Of a DNA stretch of 64,000 nt, positions 27,275 to 37,046 are shown piece by piece; the first letter of the stretch is position 1; every line of letters starts with the position of its first letter. Origin of the DNA: CAYZQH01 sp050300015 (GTDB lineage Bacteria > Pseudomonadota > Gammaproteobacteria > Pseudomonadales > Cellvibrionaceae); contig JBNKWZ010000027.1 of assembly GCA_050300015.1 (NCBI GenBank), forward strand, positions 62,001-126,000, read 5' to 3'. Below the pieces are notes generated by a model. It did not search any database, was not told where the DNA came from, and saw only the letters and a list, made by a program, of their open reading frames with translations. The position numbers and the translations under genes are program-made.

Positions 27275-28828
27275 ATGACTGCCGACAAAAAATCTCCCGT
27301 GGTTCTTATCGTCCTAGACGGCTTTGGCTACTCAGACGTCAACCAGTACAACGCCATAGCGCACGCCAACGCACCCACTTGGCAAAGCCTCTGGTCAACC
27401 AATCCCAAAACGGTAATCGCCACGTCGGGCCTGGCAGTAGGGCTCCCTGAAGGGCAAATGGGCAACTCCGAAGTGGGCCATATGACACTTGGCGCAGGAC
27501 GGGTGATTTACCAGAACTTTACGCGCATCAACAAAGCTATCGCCGACGGTGATTTTTTCTCCAACCCCGCCTATGTGAAGGCCATTGACCAAGCCGTGAG
27601 TAACGACAAAGCGGTTCATGTGATGGGCCTACTGTCCTCTGGTGGCGTTCACAGCCATGAGGACCATCTGCTAGCCATGGTCAAAATGGCAGCCGAGCGC
27701 GGTGCCGAGAAGCTCTATTTGCATGCCTTCTTAGACGGGCGCGACACGCCGCCACGCAGTGCAGAGGCAGTCCTCAAAAAAACCGAAGATATGCTGAAGA
27801 CCTTAGGCAAAGGACAAGTGGCTTCCGTTATTGGACGCTTCTACGCACTGGACCGCGATCAGCGGTGGGACCGAGTGCAGGCTGCCTATGATCTACTCAC
27901 CCAGGGCAAGTCAGACTATACCGCCGCCTCCGCCACCGAGGCCCTAGAGGCAGCCTACGCACGCGGCGAAGATGACGAGTTTGTAAAAGCCACGACCATT
28001 TGCCCCGATGGCGCCACGCCGGTTGAAATGGAAGACGGCGATGCTGTGATTTTTATGAACTTCCGTCCCGACCGCGCACGACAAATTACCAACGCTTTGG
28101 TGACCCCTGAGTTCGATGGTTTTGAACGCGCCAAACGGCCTAACTTGTGCGACTTTGTGATGACCACCGAATACTCGGCCGATATCAAAGCCAGCTGCGC
28201 ATACCCGCCCGAAGCCATCGTCAACTCTTTTGGTGAAGTTATGGCCAAAGCACAGAAAACCCAATTGCGCATTGCGGAGACCGAAAAATACGCGCATGTG
28301 ACCTTCTTTTTCAGTGGTGGGCAGGAGTCTTTGTATGAGGGTGAACAACGTATATTGGTGCCCTCTCCAAAAGTGGCCACCTATGACCTACAACCTGAAA
28401 TGAGCGCCCCCGAGGTGACCAACAAGCTGGTTGAGGCCATTACAGGCGGTACCTATGACGCCATTATTTGCAACTACGCCAACTGTGACCAAGTGGGCCA
28501 CACCGGCAATTACGATGCCGCTATTCAAGCGGTTGAAGCTGTAGATAGCTGCCTTAAAACGGTACTGGAGGCTTTGGCTGCCGTAGACGGAGAGGTGTTG
28601 ATTACCGCGGACCACGGCAACGTGGAGGAGATGTACGACGAAACCAGCGATCAACCCCACACCCAACACACCACTCTGCCCGTCCCCCTCGTCTACTCAG
28701 GCCCTCGTAACCTCAATTTAAAATCCGGTGGCAGCTTGGCCGATATTGCACCAAGCTTATTACACTTGCTTGGTATCGAGATTCCAAGCGAGATGACCGG
28801 CCAAACCTTGATCGAATTTGTCGATTAA
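27275..28828 (+). CDS. gpmI: 2,3-bisphosphoglycerate-independent phosphoglycerate mutase
   Basis: The 517-residue glycolytic enzyme interconverts 3- and 2-phosphoglycerate using two metal ions. It shows Asp15 in VLDGFGYS, the phosphoserine Ser65 in QMGNSEVGH, the HSHEDHL and GRDTPPRSAE blocks, and the late metal ligands in NYANCDQVGHTGN and ITADHGNVEEM. The ATG at 27275 gives the standard start. It begins the gpmI-envC-ctpA-yibQ run, divergent from yibN. Confidence 0.97.
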   Translation: MTADKKSPVVLIVLDGFGYSDVNQYNAIAHANAPTWQSLWSTNPKTVIATSGLAVGLPEGQMGNSEVGHMTLGAGRVIYQNFTRINKAIADGDFFSNPAYVKAIDQAVSNDKAVHVMGLLSSGGVHSHEDHLLAMVKMAAERGAEKLYLHAFLDGRDTPPRSAEAVLKKTEDMLKTLGKGQVASVIGRFYALDRDQRWDRVQAAYDLLTQGKSDYTAASATEALEAAYARGEDDEFVKATTICPDGATPVEMEDGDAVIFMNFRPDRARQITNALVTPEFDGFERAKRPNLCDFVMTTEYSADIKASCAYPPEAIVNSFGEVMAKAQKTQLRIAETEKYAHVTFFFSGGQESLYEGEQRILVPSPKVATYDLQPEMSAPEVTNKLVEAITGGTYDAIICNYANCDQVGHTGNYDAAIQAVEAVDSCLKTVLEALAAVDGEVLITADHGNVEEMYDETSDQPHTQHTTLPVPLVYSGPRNLNLKSGGSLADIAPSLLHLLGIEIPSEMTGQTLIEFVD

Positions 28829-28845
28829 CGTAGGCCGCCAACCAT

Positions 28846-28866
28846 CATCGCTCCGAAGGGGCGATG
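28846..28866 (+). other. Hairpin between gpmI and envC
   Basis: A 9-bp stem (CATCGCTCC / GGGGCGATG, one G-U pair) with loop GAA lies in the 63-nt gpmI-envC gap. It has no T-run, so it is more likely an mRNA-stability element or attenuating structure than a terminator. Confidence 0.45.
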
Positions 28867-28891
28867 CCATTGCAATCAAACGGGTATTGTC

Positions 28892-30040
28892 ATGACATCA
28901 ATAATCCACAAGGGGGTTGTCGCCTTAGCGCTATTGCTGGTTTTTAGCAGCGCGTCTGCGTTGACCGAAGAAGAACGCCAAGCCAAGCTTGAAGCCCTGC
29001 GTACCACCATAGAACAAGTTCAAAAAGAACTGGACAAGGTTAAGAATAACCGCTCTGACATTATGAAAGCCCTGGAGGATTCCGAATCCAAAATGGGTGA
29101 GCTGAACGAAAAAGTCAAAAAGCTTCAATCAGAACTGAACAACAAACAATCTCACCTAAAAACGTTGCGCCAGGACAAGGAGGCCCTGTCACACGTAAAA
29201 AAGCAACAATCCCAAGCGGCCAGCGCACAGCTTAATGCTGCCTACCGCTTGGGCAACCAAAGCAGTATTAAACTGCTGCTGAATCAAAAATCTCCCGGTG
29301 ACGTGACACGTAACCTCAAGTACTTTGATTACATTGTGCGCGCTCGCAATGCCAAAATCACCGCACTGGTAGACACGCTCGCGACCCTCAATCAACTAGA
29401 ACCCAGAATCGCCTCGGAAGTCGACGCCATTTCGACAAAGGCTCAGCGCCTGGCGCGTGAACAAGACCACCTTAAAACCCAACAACTAGCGCGCCAAAAA
29501 TCACTGACCCAACTCGAGGCCCTACTCAGTCAACACGGGGGGCGCCTTGAGGCACTTCAACAAGATCAAAGCCAACTGCAAACCGTGGTCACCCGGGTGG
29601 CCAGCGCCGTCCGTACGATTGCCCCAATGGAACCTGGCAAACCCTTTTCCGCACTAAAAGGCAAGCTCCCCTGGCCCACAGATGGACGTGTGTTAAGATC
29701 GTTTGGCTCTGAACGTGTTAAGGGTAAAATGCGCTGGCAGGGTGTACTGATCGGCGCAGAAGCCGGCGCACCCGTGCGCGCCGTGGCCAGCGGACGCGTG
29801 GTATTCAGCAATTACTTGCGCGGCCATGGTTTACTCATCATCGTGGACCATGGCGCAGGTTTTATGACCTTATATGCACACAATCAAAGCCTTTATAAAC
29901 AGTTGGGCGACTGGGTAGAAAGCGGTGAACAAGTGGCCAGCGTTGGCCTTTCCGGCGGACAGAAAAACGCTGGCCTATACTTTGAATTGCGCTTTAATGG
30001 CGAACCCACAAACCCTCACGGCTGGTTGAAGCGGGTATAA
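28892..30040 (+). CDS. envC: Murein hydrolase activator EnvC
   Basis: The 382-residue periplasmic protein has a signal peptide (1-23), long coiled coils (about 25-235) and a C-terminal LytM/M23 domain (about 280-380). The zinc ligands of active M23 enzymes are lost (GAEAGAPVRAV in place of HxGxD, and YFELRFNG in place of HFE), as in E. coli EnvC, which activates the amidases AmiA and AmiB at the division septum by FtsEX-driven motion. It follows gpmI by 63 nt. Confidence 0.94.
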   Translation: MTSIIHKGVVALALLLVFSSASALTEEERQAKLEALRTTIEQVQKELDKVKNNRSDIMKALEDSESKMGELNEKVKKLQSELNNKQSHLKTLRQDKEALSHVKKQQSQAASAQLNAAYRLGNQSSIKLLLNQKSPGDVTRNLKYFDYIVRARNAKITALVDTLATLNQLEPRIASEVDAISTKAQRLAREQDHLKTQQLARQKSLTQLEALLSQHGGRLEALQQDQSQLQTVVTRVASAVRTIAPMEPGKPFSALKGKLPWPTDGRVLRSFGSERVKGKMRWQGVLIGAEAGAPVRAVASGRVVFSNYLRGHGLLIIVDHGAGFMTLYAHNQSLYKQLGDWVESGEQVASVGLSGGQKNAGLYFELRFNGEPTNPHGWLKRV

Positions 30041-30070
30041 ACTGCAAGAGACCAAGATTTAGGAGACCTC

Positions 30071-31423
30071 ATGGCATTGCGCCACAACTTGATTATTTTT
30101 TGCACCGCATTATTGCCAGCCTTTGAGGCTTTTGCTCAACCACCGGAAGAGTCCTCGGCGCCGCCTGAAAAAGTGGTTCAGAACGTATTACCGCTTGAGG
30201 ATTTACGCGTTTTCACCAAAGCATACGAACACATTCGCAATGCTTACGTCGAAGAAATTGGTGATAAGCAGCTGTTAGAATACGCCATTCGCGGCATGCT
30301 TGACGAGCTGGATCCACACTCCAGTTATCTGGACGCAGACTCTTACGACGACCTGCAAATTCATACCACGGGTGAGTTTGGCGGCCTGGGTATAGAGGTG
30401 GGCATGGAAAACGGCTTTGTCAAAGTGGTAAGTCCCATCGACGATACCCCAGCCAAACGCGCGGGTATCGAAGCCGGTGACTTGATCGTCAAAATTGACG
30501 AAACCGCGATTAAAGGCCTTAGTCTAAACGAAGCCGTCGATAAAATGCGTGGCCCCAAAGGCAGCACAGTGTTGCTAACAATCCTCCGCGATGGCCTTGA
30601 AAAGCCCATCGAAATCTCCTTGGTGCGCGATACAATTAAAGTCAGAAGTGTGCGCTCGGAGCGCATTGAAAACGACTTTGCCTATGTGCGAATTGCGCAA
30701 TTTCAAATGAACACCGGCAGCGAGCTGCGCGAACAAATTAGCGCACTCGAGCCCACAACGCTTCATGGCCTGGTTTTGGACTTACGTAATAACCCCGGTG
30801 GCTTACTTCAGGCGTCTGTCGACGTGGCCGACACTTTTATGGATGGTGGCAACGTCGTTTACACTGAGGGCCGCCTACCTCAAAGCAACGTGCAATACCA
30901 CGCGCGGCCTGGGGATTTAACCGACGGCTTACCCATAATTGTGTTGATCAACGAAGGTTCTGCGTCTGCCTCTGAAATTGTTGCCGGCGCACTGCAAGAT
31001 CACCGTCGCGCGGTGGTACTCGGCACTCAAAGCTTTGGCAAGGGCTCTGTTCAAACCATTATTCCCATCACTGAAGACAAAGCGGTAAAACTCACCACGG
31101 CCCGCTACTACACGCCTTCAGGGCGCTCCATTCAGGCAGAGGGCATTGCACCCGACATTCTTGTTGAACGCGCCAAAGTCACTGCCATTGCCAAACGCCT
31201 AGGAGTGACTGAAGCGGAGCTGGCCGGCCACCTGGATAACACCCAAAGTGCCCCCAACCTCAAACCTGAGGCCACCAAAGACGCTGCCGAGCAGGAGGAA
31301 GAACCCCTGCAAAGCCGCGACAACCAACTGTACGAAGCGCTGAACATTCTAAGAAGTTTATATTTACTCAAGCGCGCCGAGACCGTGGCGCCAGAGGTAG
31401 TAGACCCAACACCTACCTCATGA
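30071..31423 (+). CDS. ctpA: Carboxy-terminal processing protease CtpA (S41)
   Basis: The 450-residue periplasmic protease has a signal peptide (1-22), a PDZ domain (about 100-180) with GEFGGLGIEV at its start, and an S41 catalytic core with the Ser299-Lys324 dyad (EGSASASEIVAG and QSFGKGSVQT). Members trim the C-termini of cell-wall enzymes; in Pseudomonas CtpA cleaves peptidoglycan endopeptidases with a TPR lipoprotein partner. AGGAGACC precedes the ATG. Its stop overlaps the yibQ start (ATGA). Confidence 0.95.
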   Translation: MALRHNLIIFCTALLPAFEAFAQPPEESSAPPEKVVQNVLPLEDLRVFTKAYEHIRNAYVEEIGDKQLLEYAIRGMLDELDPHSSYLDADSYDDLQIHTTGEFGGLGIEVGMENGFVKVVSPIDDTPAKRAGIEAGDLIVKIDETAIKGLSLNEAVDKMRGPKGSTVLLTILRDGLEKPIEISLVRDTIKVRSVRSERIENDFAYVRIAQFQMNTGSELREQISALEPTTLHGLVLDLRNNPGGLLQASVDVADTFMDGGNVVYTEGRLPQSNVQYHARPGDLTDGLPIIVLINEGSASASEIVAGALQDHRRAVVLGTQSFGKGSVQTIIPITEDKAVKLTTARYYTPSGRSIQAEGIAPDILVERAKVTAIAKRLGVTEAELAGHLDNTQSAPNLKPEATKDAAEQEEEPLQSRDNQLYEALNILRSLYLLKRAETVAPEVVDPTPTS

Positions 31424-32391
31424 GGCGCGCTTTCGTTCGGCAAGGGGTTTTGTGGTGTTTGCTCGGCGGAGTTGCACTGTTTGTCGCCTGGCTGGCCGTG
31501 CTGCTCCAACAGCATAGAATGCCAGCCTCTCCAAAAACCACATTAGCGTCAGTTACTGACACCTACGCCGCGCCCGACCGAGCACCGCCGCTAGCCTCTC
31601 CCTCCGCCAGGTCCCCTACCAAGGTCGAAGTACCCGCTCAACGCCCCCAGCCACAAGTGGTAATTATCATCGATGATATTGGCCATCAATGGGCTGCGGG
31701 GGAGCGCAGCGTCAAACTCAAGGGGGATGTCACCCTTGCTATTTTACCCTTTAGCCCCTACGCCAAAAAGCTCGCCCACCTCGCACACCAACACCATAAA
31801 GAATTAATGCTACACGCACCCATGGAACCAGAGCATCACCACAGCTGGAAAGGCGGGCTGAGTCGCGAGATGGGGCAAGCAGAAATCAACGCCACCCTAC
31901 TCGAAATGATTGCCGCTGTTCCCGGCATCCGTGGTGTTAACAACCATATGGGCAGTGCACTGACGCAAAACCCCAAAGTCATGGATTGGGTGATGCAAAC
32001 CCTTGATCAACAGGGTTTATTCTTTATCGACAGCCGCACCAGCGCGCACTCACAAGCCCTGAACTCGGCGTTGAATCGAGGGTTACCAGCACTTCGACGG
32101 GATGTATTTTTAGATAACCTGCAGGACTCCGCTGCCATTAAAGTTCAGCTCAACAAGCTCGTTGCTCTGGCGCAAAAACGCGGCTTTGCCGTGGGCATTG
32201 GCCACCCCTACCCAGAAACACTTTCGGTATTAGAGGGCTTTATGGACACGCTGGATCAAAAAGGTGTCTCGCTGGTGCCCGCCTCCCAGGTGTTGGTCAC
32301 GGGAACAGCCTACTACGCCCAACATGCACCTGCAGCCCAACACTCTGAAGCGTCTATAAAAACCCTACCTAAAAATTCTAAATCGATATAA
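31420..32391 (+). CDS. yibQ: Divergent polysaccharide deacetylase family protein (YibQ)
   Basis: The 323-residue product has an N-terminal membrane anchor or signal (residues 10-30) and a Pro/Ser-rich linker, then a NodB-like barrel of the divergent polysaccharide deacetylase type: IIIDDIGHQ, LMLHAPMEP, GVNNHMGSALT, FFIDSRTS and GIGHPYPET. Whether it deacetylates a sugar is unproven in the family. It overlaps ctpA by 4 nt and ends the gpmI-envC-ctpA-yibQ run, the same association as in E. coli. Confidence 0.9.
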   Translation: MRRAFVRQGVLWCLLGGVALFVAWLAVLLQQHRMPASPKTTLASVTDTYAAPDRAPPLASPSARSPTKVEVPAQRPQPQVVIIIDDIGHQWAAGERSVKLKGDVTLAILPFSPYAKKLAHLAHQHHKELMLHAPMEPEHHHSWKGGLSREMGQAEINATLLEMIAAVPGIRGVNNHMGSALTQNPKVMDWVMQTLDQQGLFFIDSRTSAHSQALNSALNRGLPALRRDVFLDNLQDSAAIKVQLNKLVALAQKRGFAVGIGHPYPETLSVLEGFMDTLDQKGVSLVPASQVLVTGTAYYAQHAPAAQHSEASIKTLPKNSKSI

Positions 32392-32594
32392 AAAACCGCT
32401 TTTGTGACGCCTCCCAACATAACGACTGCTTAATTTTTATGCTATGTTTGGTTCATTACCTCACCACTGTTGTAGCGCAGCACAGCCCATTGGTGCCATT
32501 AGCTAAAGCAATACCAAAGGTGAGGTTAGGCGGGCGCCGACACAAGGGTTCTCCCGGGCTTCCGAAGTAGGCTAACCACCAGGAGAAATGAGCC

Positions 32595-32813
32595 ATGAAC
32601 CGTACAGGAGAAAAGGGCCAAGTCCCAAATCGTAATTCCCGTTTTTTTGAACAGGACGGATACTGGTACTACACCACTCGCGAAGGCATGAACATCGGGC
32701 CCTTCGATACGCAGCACGAAGCAGAACAAGGTATCAGTGATTACATTGATTTCATCGTGCATGCCGAGCCACAAGTATTGGCGTCATTGGGCCTCTACCG
32801 CTCTGCGGCGTGA
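32595..32813 (+). CDS. Small DUF6316-like protein
   Basis: The 72-residue protein has an aromatic core (RFFEQDGYWYYTTREGMNIGPFDT) that resembles the DUF6316 family of short gammaproteobacterial proteins; function unknown. AGGAGAAATGAGCC just before the ATG gives a strong ribosome site. It stands alone, 203 nt after yibQ. Confidence 0.7.
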   Translation: MNRTGEKGQVPNRNSRFFEQDGYWYYTTREGMNIGPFDTQHEAEQGISDYIDFIVHAEPQVLASLGLYRSAA

Positions 32814-33139
32814 ATTCAGTTTTATCGCGCCGGGCCTGGTCTCGCCCGACGCGATTGCCTGTTCATTTGCAAACGGCTCAAAACCTCTCAATCAAAGATT
32901 GCCCTAAGCGCTTCCTCAACGCCATAATGGCCTGGGCCAGGCCGATCACCCCCAGTCAAAAACTGCCTTACCAAAACAGCTTTTAAACCACATCACTGCA
33001 CAAGGTTTCGCAGCATTGGGGGTTCAGAACCCGCTGAAATTACGCTAGGCTTGTCGCCCCGACGGATGGCATCAACCGCTGGACATCGGGTTTCAGCTCT
33101 GCACAACGGCCCTTTCCACATAATAAATAGAGTGCACGC
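32814..33139. other. Intergenic region before the TRAP operon
   Basis: This 326-bp stretch has no supported gene. A hairpin with CGGGC/GCCCG arms near 32830-32848 follows the DUF6316-like gene without a T-run. The promoter for dctPQM should lie in its right part, but no operator was recognised. Confidence 0.4.
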
Positions 33140-34138
33140 ATGAGTTTTTGCCAACGCCTTTTTAAACTGGCACCCTTCAGTGTGGTTATTATTTGCACCC
33201 TGATGGCCTGCTCTTCAAACAGTGACGTTAAAGTACTAAAGCTGGCACACAGCTTAGACACTCACCACCCGGTTCACCGTGCCATTGAATATATGGCCGA
33301 GCGTGCGGCCTACCACTCTGCGGGTCAATTGCGTATCGATATATACCCCGGCGGTCAACTCGGTGGTGAGCGAGAGTTAATGGAGCTATTGCAAATTGGG
33401 AGCCTGGCCATGACAAAGGTCTCCACAAGTCCCATGGAAAGCTTCGTCCCGGCAATGAAGGTCTTTAGCTTGCCCTACGTCTTTAAAAGTCACGACCACT
33501 TTTGGCAGGTGCTCGACAGCCCCATTGGCAAAGAACTTTTGTTGGCGGGTAAAAGCGTTCACCTGCGCGGTTTGTGCTATTACGACGCCGGTAGCCGTAG
33601 CTTTTATTCGGTGGACAAACCCATTCATACGCCCGAGGATCTCAACGGTTTAAAAATTCGTGTTCAACAAAGCCAAACCTCCATACAAATGGTGCGAGCA
33701 CTGGGTGGCTCAGCCACACCCATCGCCTGGGGGGAACTCTACACAGCGCTGCAACAAGGCGTAGTGGACGGCGCAGAGAACAACCCGCCCAGTTTTTACT
33801 CTTCGAAACACTATGAAGTGGCCAAGTACTTCACCCTTGATGAGCACACCATGGTGCCAGACATGTTGCTGATCAGCCAATATGTCTGGGATCGACTTTC
33901 AAATGAAGAACAACGCTGGTTACAAACCGCCGTGGATGAATCAGTGGTGTTTCAAAAAGAGTTGTGGGCCAAATCCACTGAAACCGCGCTGAAAAAAGTG
34001 AAAGCCGCAGGTGTGACAATCATTGTCCCAGATAAAGCCCCCTTTATCGAAAAAGTGGAAGCTATGCATGCATCCATTGAGGGGACCCCCGCTTATGATG
34101 TCATTCAACGCATTCGGCAACTGACGCCGGATTTATAA
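33140..34138 (+). CDS. dctP: TRAP transporter solute-binding protein (DctP type)
   Basis: The 332-residue product has a lipoprotein-like signal (LMACS, Cys about residue 24) and the TRAP DctP fold: LAHSLDTHHPVHRAIEYMAE, IYPGGQLGGERELMELLQIG and the substrate-clamping Arg in LKIRVQQSQT. It captures an acidic substrate and delivers it to DctQM. Because uxaC, uxuB and kdgK follow, glucuronate or galacturonate is the likely ligand; this is inference from context. First gene of dctPQM. Confidence 0.9.
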   Translation: MSFCQRLFKLAPFSVVIICTLMACSSNSDVKVLKLAHSLDTHHPVHRAIEYMAERAAYHSAGQLRIDIYPGGQLGGERELMELLQIGSLAMTKVSTSPMESFVPAMKVFSLPYVFKSHDHFWQVLDSPIGKELLLAGKSVHLRGLCYYDAGSRSFYSVDKPIHTPEDLNGLKIRVQQSQTSIQMVRALGGSATPIAWGELYTALQQGVVDGAENNPPSFYSSKHYEVAKYFTLDEHTMVPDMLLISQYVWDRLSNEEQRWLQTAVDESVVFQKELWAKSTETALKKVKAAGVTIIVPDKAPFIEKVEAMHASIEGTPAYDVIQRIRQLTPDL

Positions 34139-34187
34139 GCACATAGGTTGATGGGTTCAACGATTTAAACAGCACAAAGGCATAACG

Positions 34188-34673
34188 ATGAATACACTTT
34201 CGAAACGCTTTGAACGCACCCTTGCGCAGTTGCTGGTTGTGTTAATGGCACTAATGGTTTTGGACGTAACCTGGCAAGTCGTCACCCGTTTTATTTTGAA
34301 AAATCCGAGTTCGTTTACCGAAGAGTTGGCGCGCTTCCTATTAATGTGGATTGGCCTTCTGGGGGCTGCCTACGCCTATCGCAAACACTCTCATCTCAGT
34401 TTGGATTTATTACTTCAAAGTGTGAATGAAAACAAACGGCTTTTGCTGGTACGGGTGTCTCAAGCGTTATGTTTTGGCTTCGCCGCAAGTGTAATGGTCG
34501 TGGGCGGCATTCGCCTGATGAACCTAACGCTCACACTGAATCAAACCTCAGCCGCACTCGGCATGCCAATGGGGTATGTATACGCCTGCTTACCCGTCAG
34601 TGGTCTATTAATCTGCTGGTTTGCTGTAGACAGCTTTGTGCACCCCAAATTTGAAACCCATGATTCCAATTAA
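34188..34673 (+). CDS. dctQ: TRAP transporter small permease (DctQ)
   Basis: The 161-residue protein has four membrane helices and the family motif FTEELARFLLMWIGLLGAAYAYRKHSHL. It pairs with DctM to form the transport unit. It begins 49 nt after dctP. Its TAA stop lies inside the left arm of a 30-bp palindromic repeat. Confidence 0.92.
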   Translation: MNTLSKRFERTLAQLLVVLMALMVLDVTWQVVTRFILKNPSSFTEELARFLLMWIGLLGAAYAYRKHSHLSLDLLLQSVNENKRLLLVRVSQALCFGFAASVMVVGGIRLMNLTLTLNQTSAALGMPMGYVYACLPVSGLLICWFAVDSFVHPKFETHDSN

Positions 34674-34699
34674 CCCGGCAGTAAAGATTGCCGGGTTAA
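34670..34699. repeat. 30-bp palindromic repeat, copy 1
   Basis: Arms TTAACCCGGCA (34670-34680) and TGCCGGGTTAA (34689-34699) flank loop GTAAAGAT. The dctQ stop codon is within the left arm. The same element occurs at 40722 and 55630. Confidence 0.8.
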
Positions 34700-34750
34700 T
34701 AGAAGACTGAAATAATATTTGTCAGCTGCTTATCGCTAAAAGAGGCCAAC

Positions 34751-36046
34751 GTGGAACCATCCATTCTAGTTTTGCTTTTAAGTTTTATCGTGTTGTTGGC
34801 CATTGGTGTACCCATATCCTTCTGTATTGGCATTACCACAGTGCTCACACTTTTGGTCACCATCGACCCATTGCCCGCATTGACCACCGCCGCTCAAAGA
34901 ATGGCTGGGGGTTTAAACAGTTTTGCCTTGTTGGCCATTCCCTTTTTTGTGTTGTCGGGATTACTTATGGGGCACGGCGGGATCGCACGCAGGCTGATTG
35001 ATTTTGCAAAAGTGATTGTGGGCATGCTACCCGGGGGGCTTGCCTATGTTAATGTCATCAGCTGCACATTATTTGGCGCCATTTCCGGCTCCGCGGTGGC
35101 GGCCACCTCAGCCATTGGCAGCTTTATGATCCCCGCCATGAATAAAGAGGGGTATGACAAAAATTTCAATGCTGCCATTACCGTCACTTCGTCCACCACG
35201 GGCTTACTGATTCCACCGAGTAATATTTTAATTATTTATTCCCTTGCCAGTGGTGGCGTTTCCATTGCGGCACTGTTTGTTGCCGGCTATATCCCTGGCC
35301 TACTCGTGGCAATGGGGTTGATGGCCGTATGTGGCGTGTACGCCAAAATCAAAGGGTACCCCGTGGGTGAGCGCACCTCACTGAAAGAAGCTCTGAAAAA
35401 AGCTTTGGACGCTCTACCGAGCCTTGCACTGATTGTTATCGTCATCGGCGGCATTGTGGGAGGCGTGTTTACGGCTACCGAAGCAAGTGCCATCGCGGTA
35501 TTGTATGCGGGATTTTTATCGATTTTTGTTTACCGAGAAATCTCTTTTAAAGCACTGCCCAATATTTTAATCAAATCGGCCGAGACCACGGCCATTGTTA
35601 TGTTATTGATTGCGGCATCCACCGCCATGTCTTGGATTTTAAGCTACGAAAATATTCCGCAAAGTATCAGCTCTGGCTTACTCGGCATGACCGATAACCC
35701 CATCATGATTTTGCTGATGATCAATCTGATTTTATTATTGGTGGGCATTTTTATGGACATGACGCCTGCCGTACTGATCTTCACGCCCATATTTCTGCCC
35801 GTGGTGGAGAGCTTTGGCATCTCCCCATTACATTTCGGCATTATGATGATCATGAACCTGTGTATCGGTTTGTGTACGCCGCCGGTGGGCAGCGTATTGT
35901 TTGTGGGCTGCTCGGTGGCAAAAACCAGCATTCACCATTTAATCAAACCGCTGCTACCCATGTACGGGGCAATGGTATTGATGCTGATGTTGGTCACGTT
36001 CATTCCTGCGCTAAGCGAATGGCTGCCCAGCGCCTTTGGGCTGTAG
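34751..36046 (+). CDS. dctM: TRAP transporter large permease (DctM)
   Basis: The 431-residue protein has about 12 membrane helices and family motifs PISFCIGI, SGSAVAATSAIGSFMIPAM and TEASAIAVLYAG. It carries the sodium-coupled substrate channel. The start is GTG, with GAGG 5 nt upstream. It completes dctPQM and converges with kdgK 50 nt away. Confidence 0.94.
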   Translation: MEPSILVLLLSFIVLLAIGVPISFCIGITTVLTLLVTIDPLPALTTAAQRMAGGLNSFALLAIPFFVLSGLLMGHGGIARRLIDFAKVIVGMLPGGLAYVNVISCTLFGAISGSAVAATSAIGSFMIPAMNKEGYDKNFNAAITVTSSTTGLLIPPSNILIIYSLASGGVSIAALFVAGYIPGLLVAMGLMAVCGVYAKIKGYPVGERTSLKEALKKALDALPSLALIVIVIGGIVGGVFTATEASAIAVLYAGFLSIFVYREISFKALPNILIKSAETTAIVMLLIAASTAMSWILSYENIPQSISSGLLGMTDNPIMILLMINLILLLVGIFMDMTPAVLIFTPIFLPVVESFGISPLHFGIMMIMNLCIGLCTPPVGSVLFVGCSVAKTSIHHLIKPLLPMYGAMVLMLMLVTFIPALSEWLPSAFGL

Positions 36047-36095
36047 TCGAAAAAGCCCAAGCCGAATACTCGGCCAATAGACAATCAAAATTGCG

Positions 36096-37046
36096 CTAAA
36101 CCATCGAGGGAGTCACCAAATTTTTTTCAACAATGGCGCCACGGTGTTGAATCACAATACCCGCGCACTGCGCACCACAGCGGACTGCAGCGGTTAAATC
36201 TCGCCCCTTCAATCGCGACGCCAAAAAGCCCGCGTTGAAGCTGTCCCCTGCTGCGGTGGTATCCACCACCGGTTGCACCGGTGTAATCGGCACCTCTTTC
36301 TGATCGACATAGCAACCGTTCTCCAAGAGGCCACTTGCCACCCACACAGACTTTGGTCCACGCTTTACCACAACTTCCTGAACACCCGCTAGAGCACAAC
36401 GCGCTAATATGGGTGCCTCGCTGTCGTCTTCCCACAAAGCCATTTCGTCTTCATCGGTGAGCAAAGCCAGATCGGTCACGGCCAAAGCCGAAGACATGGC
36501 TTCGCGCACGTGATCTCTATCTCTCCAAAGCCTCGGCCGATAATTACTGTCAAATGCCACTTTACCGCCTTGCGCTCGAAACAGCGCCAATGCCTCGCAC
36601 AACCGCTTTTTAGCATCGTCACTGATGATACCAAGGCTAATACCACTGAAATAAAGCCACTCGCAGTGCGAAACCGCCGCTTGGAAGGCCGCCATGTCTA
36701 CGTCGCTCGCAAACAGGTCGCGCGCGGGTGATTCTCCACGCCAGTAGTGAAAGGTTCTCTCACCCGCGTCGTTGTTGGCAATCATGTAAAGTCCAGGCAC
36801 CCGTCCCGGTACCGAAGTCACGCTGGCCGTATTCAGGCCTTCGCTTCTCATCATCGATAACATCTGCTCACTGTAGGGGTCATCGCCTACTCGCGTAAAA
36901 TAGCCCGTGGGAACCCCCAAGCGCGCCAAATACACTGCCGTATTGTAGGTATCGCCCGCCACCCCTAAATGTCGCAACCGGGCATCCCCCCCTGCCACGG
37001 GTGAAAGCTCTAACATCACCTCACCCAAAGCCATTATTTTTATCAT
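36096..37046 (-). CDS. kdgK: 2-keto-3-deoxygluconate kinase
   Basis: The 316-residue PfkB-family kinase has the N-terminal GEVMLELSP and GVAGDTYNTAVYLARLG motifs and the C-terminal catalytic DTTAAGDSFNAGF. KdgK phosphorylates 2-keto-3-deoxygluconate to KDPG, joining the uronate route to the Entner-Doudoroff pathway. The pattern and the uxaC/uxuB context support this over other sugar kinases. It is on the strand opposite to the rest of the island and divergent from uxaC. Confidence 0.88.
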   Translation of the reverse strand: MIKIMALGEVMLELSPVAGGDARLRHLGVAGDTYNTAVYLARLGVPTGYFTRVGDDPYSEQMLSMMRSEGLNTASVTSVPGRVPGLYMIANNDAGERTFHYWRGESPARDLFASDVDMAAFQAAVSHCEWLYFSGISLGIISDDAKKRLCEALALFRAQGGKVAFDSNYRPRLWRDRDHVREAMSSALAVTDLALLTDEDEMALWEDDSEAPILARCALAGVQEVVVKRGPKSVWVASGLLENGCYVDQKEVPITPVQPVVDTTAAGDSFNAGFLASRLKGRDLTAAVRCGAQCAGIVIQHRGAIVEKNLVTPSMV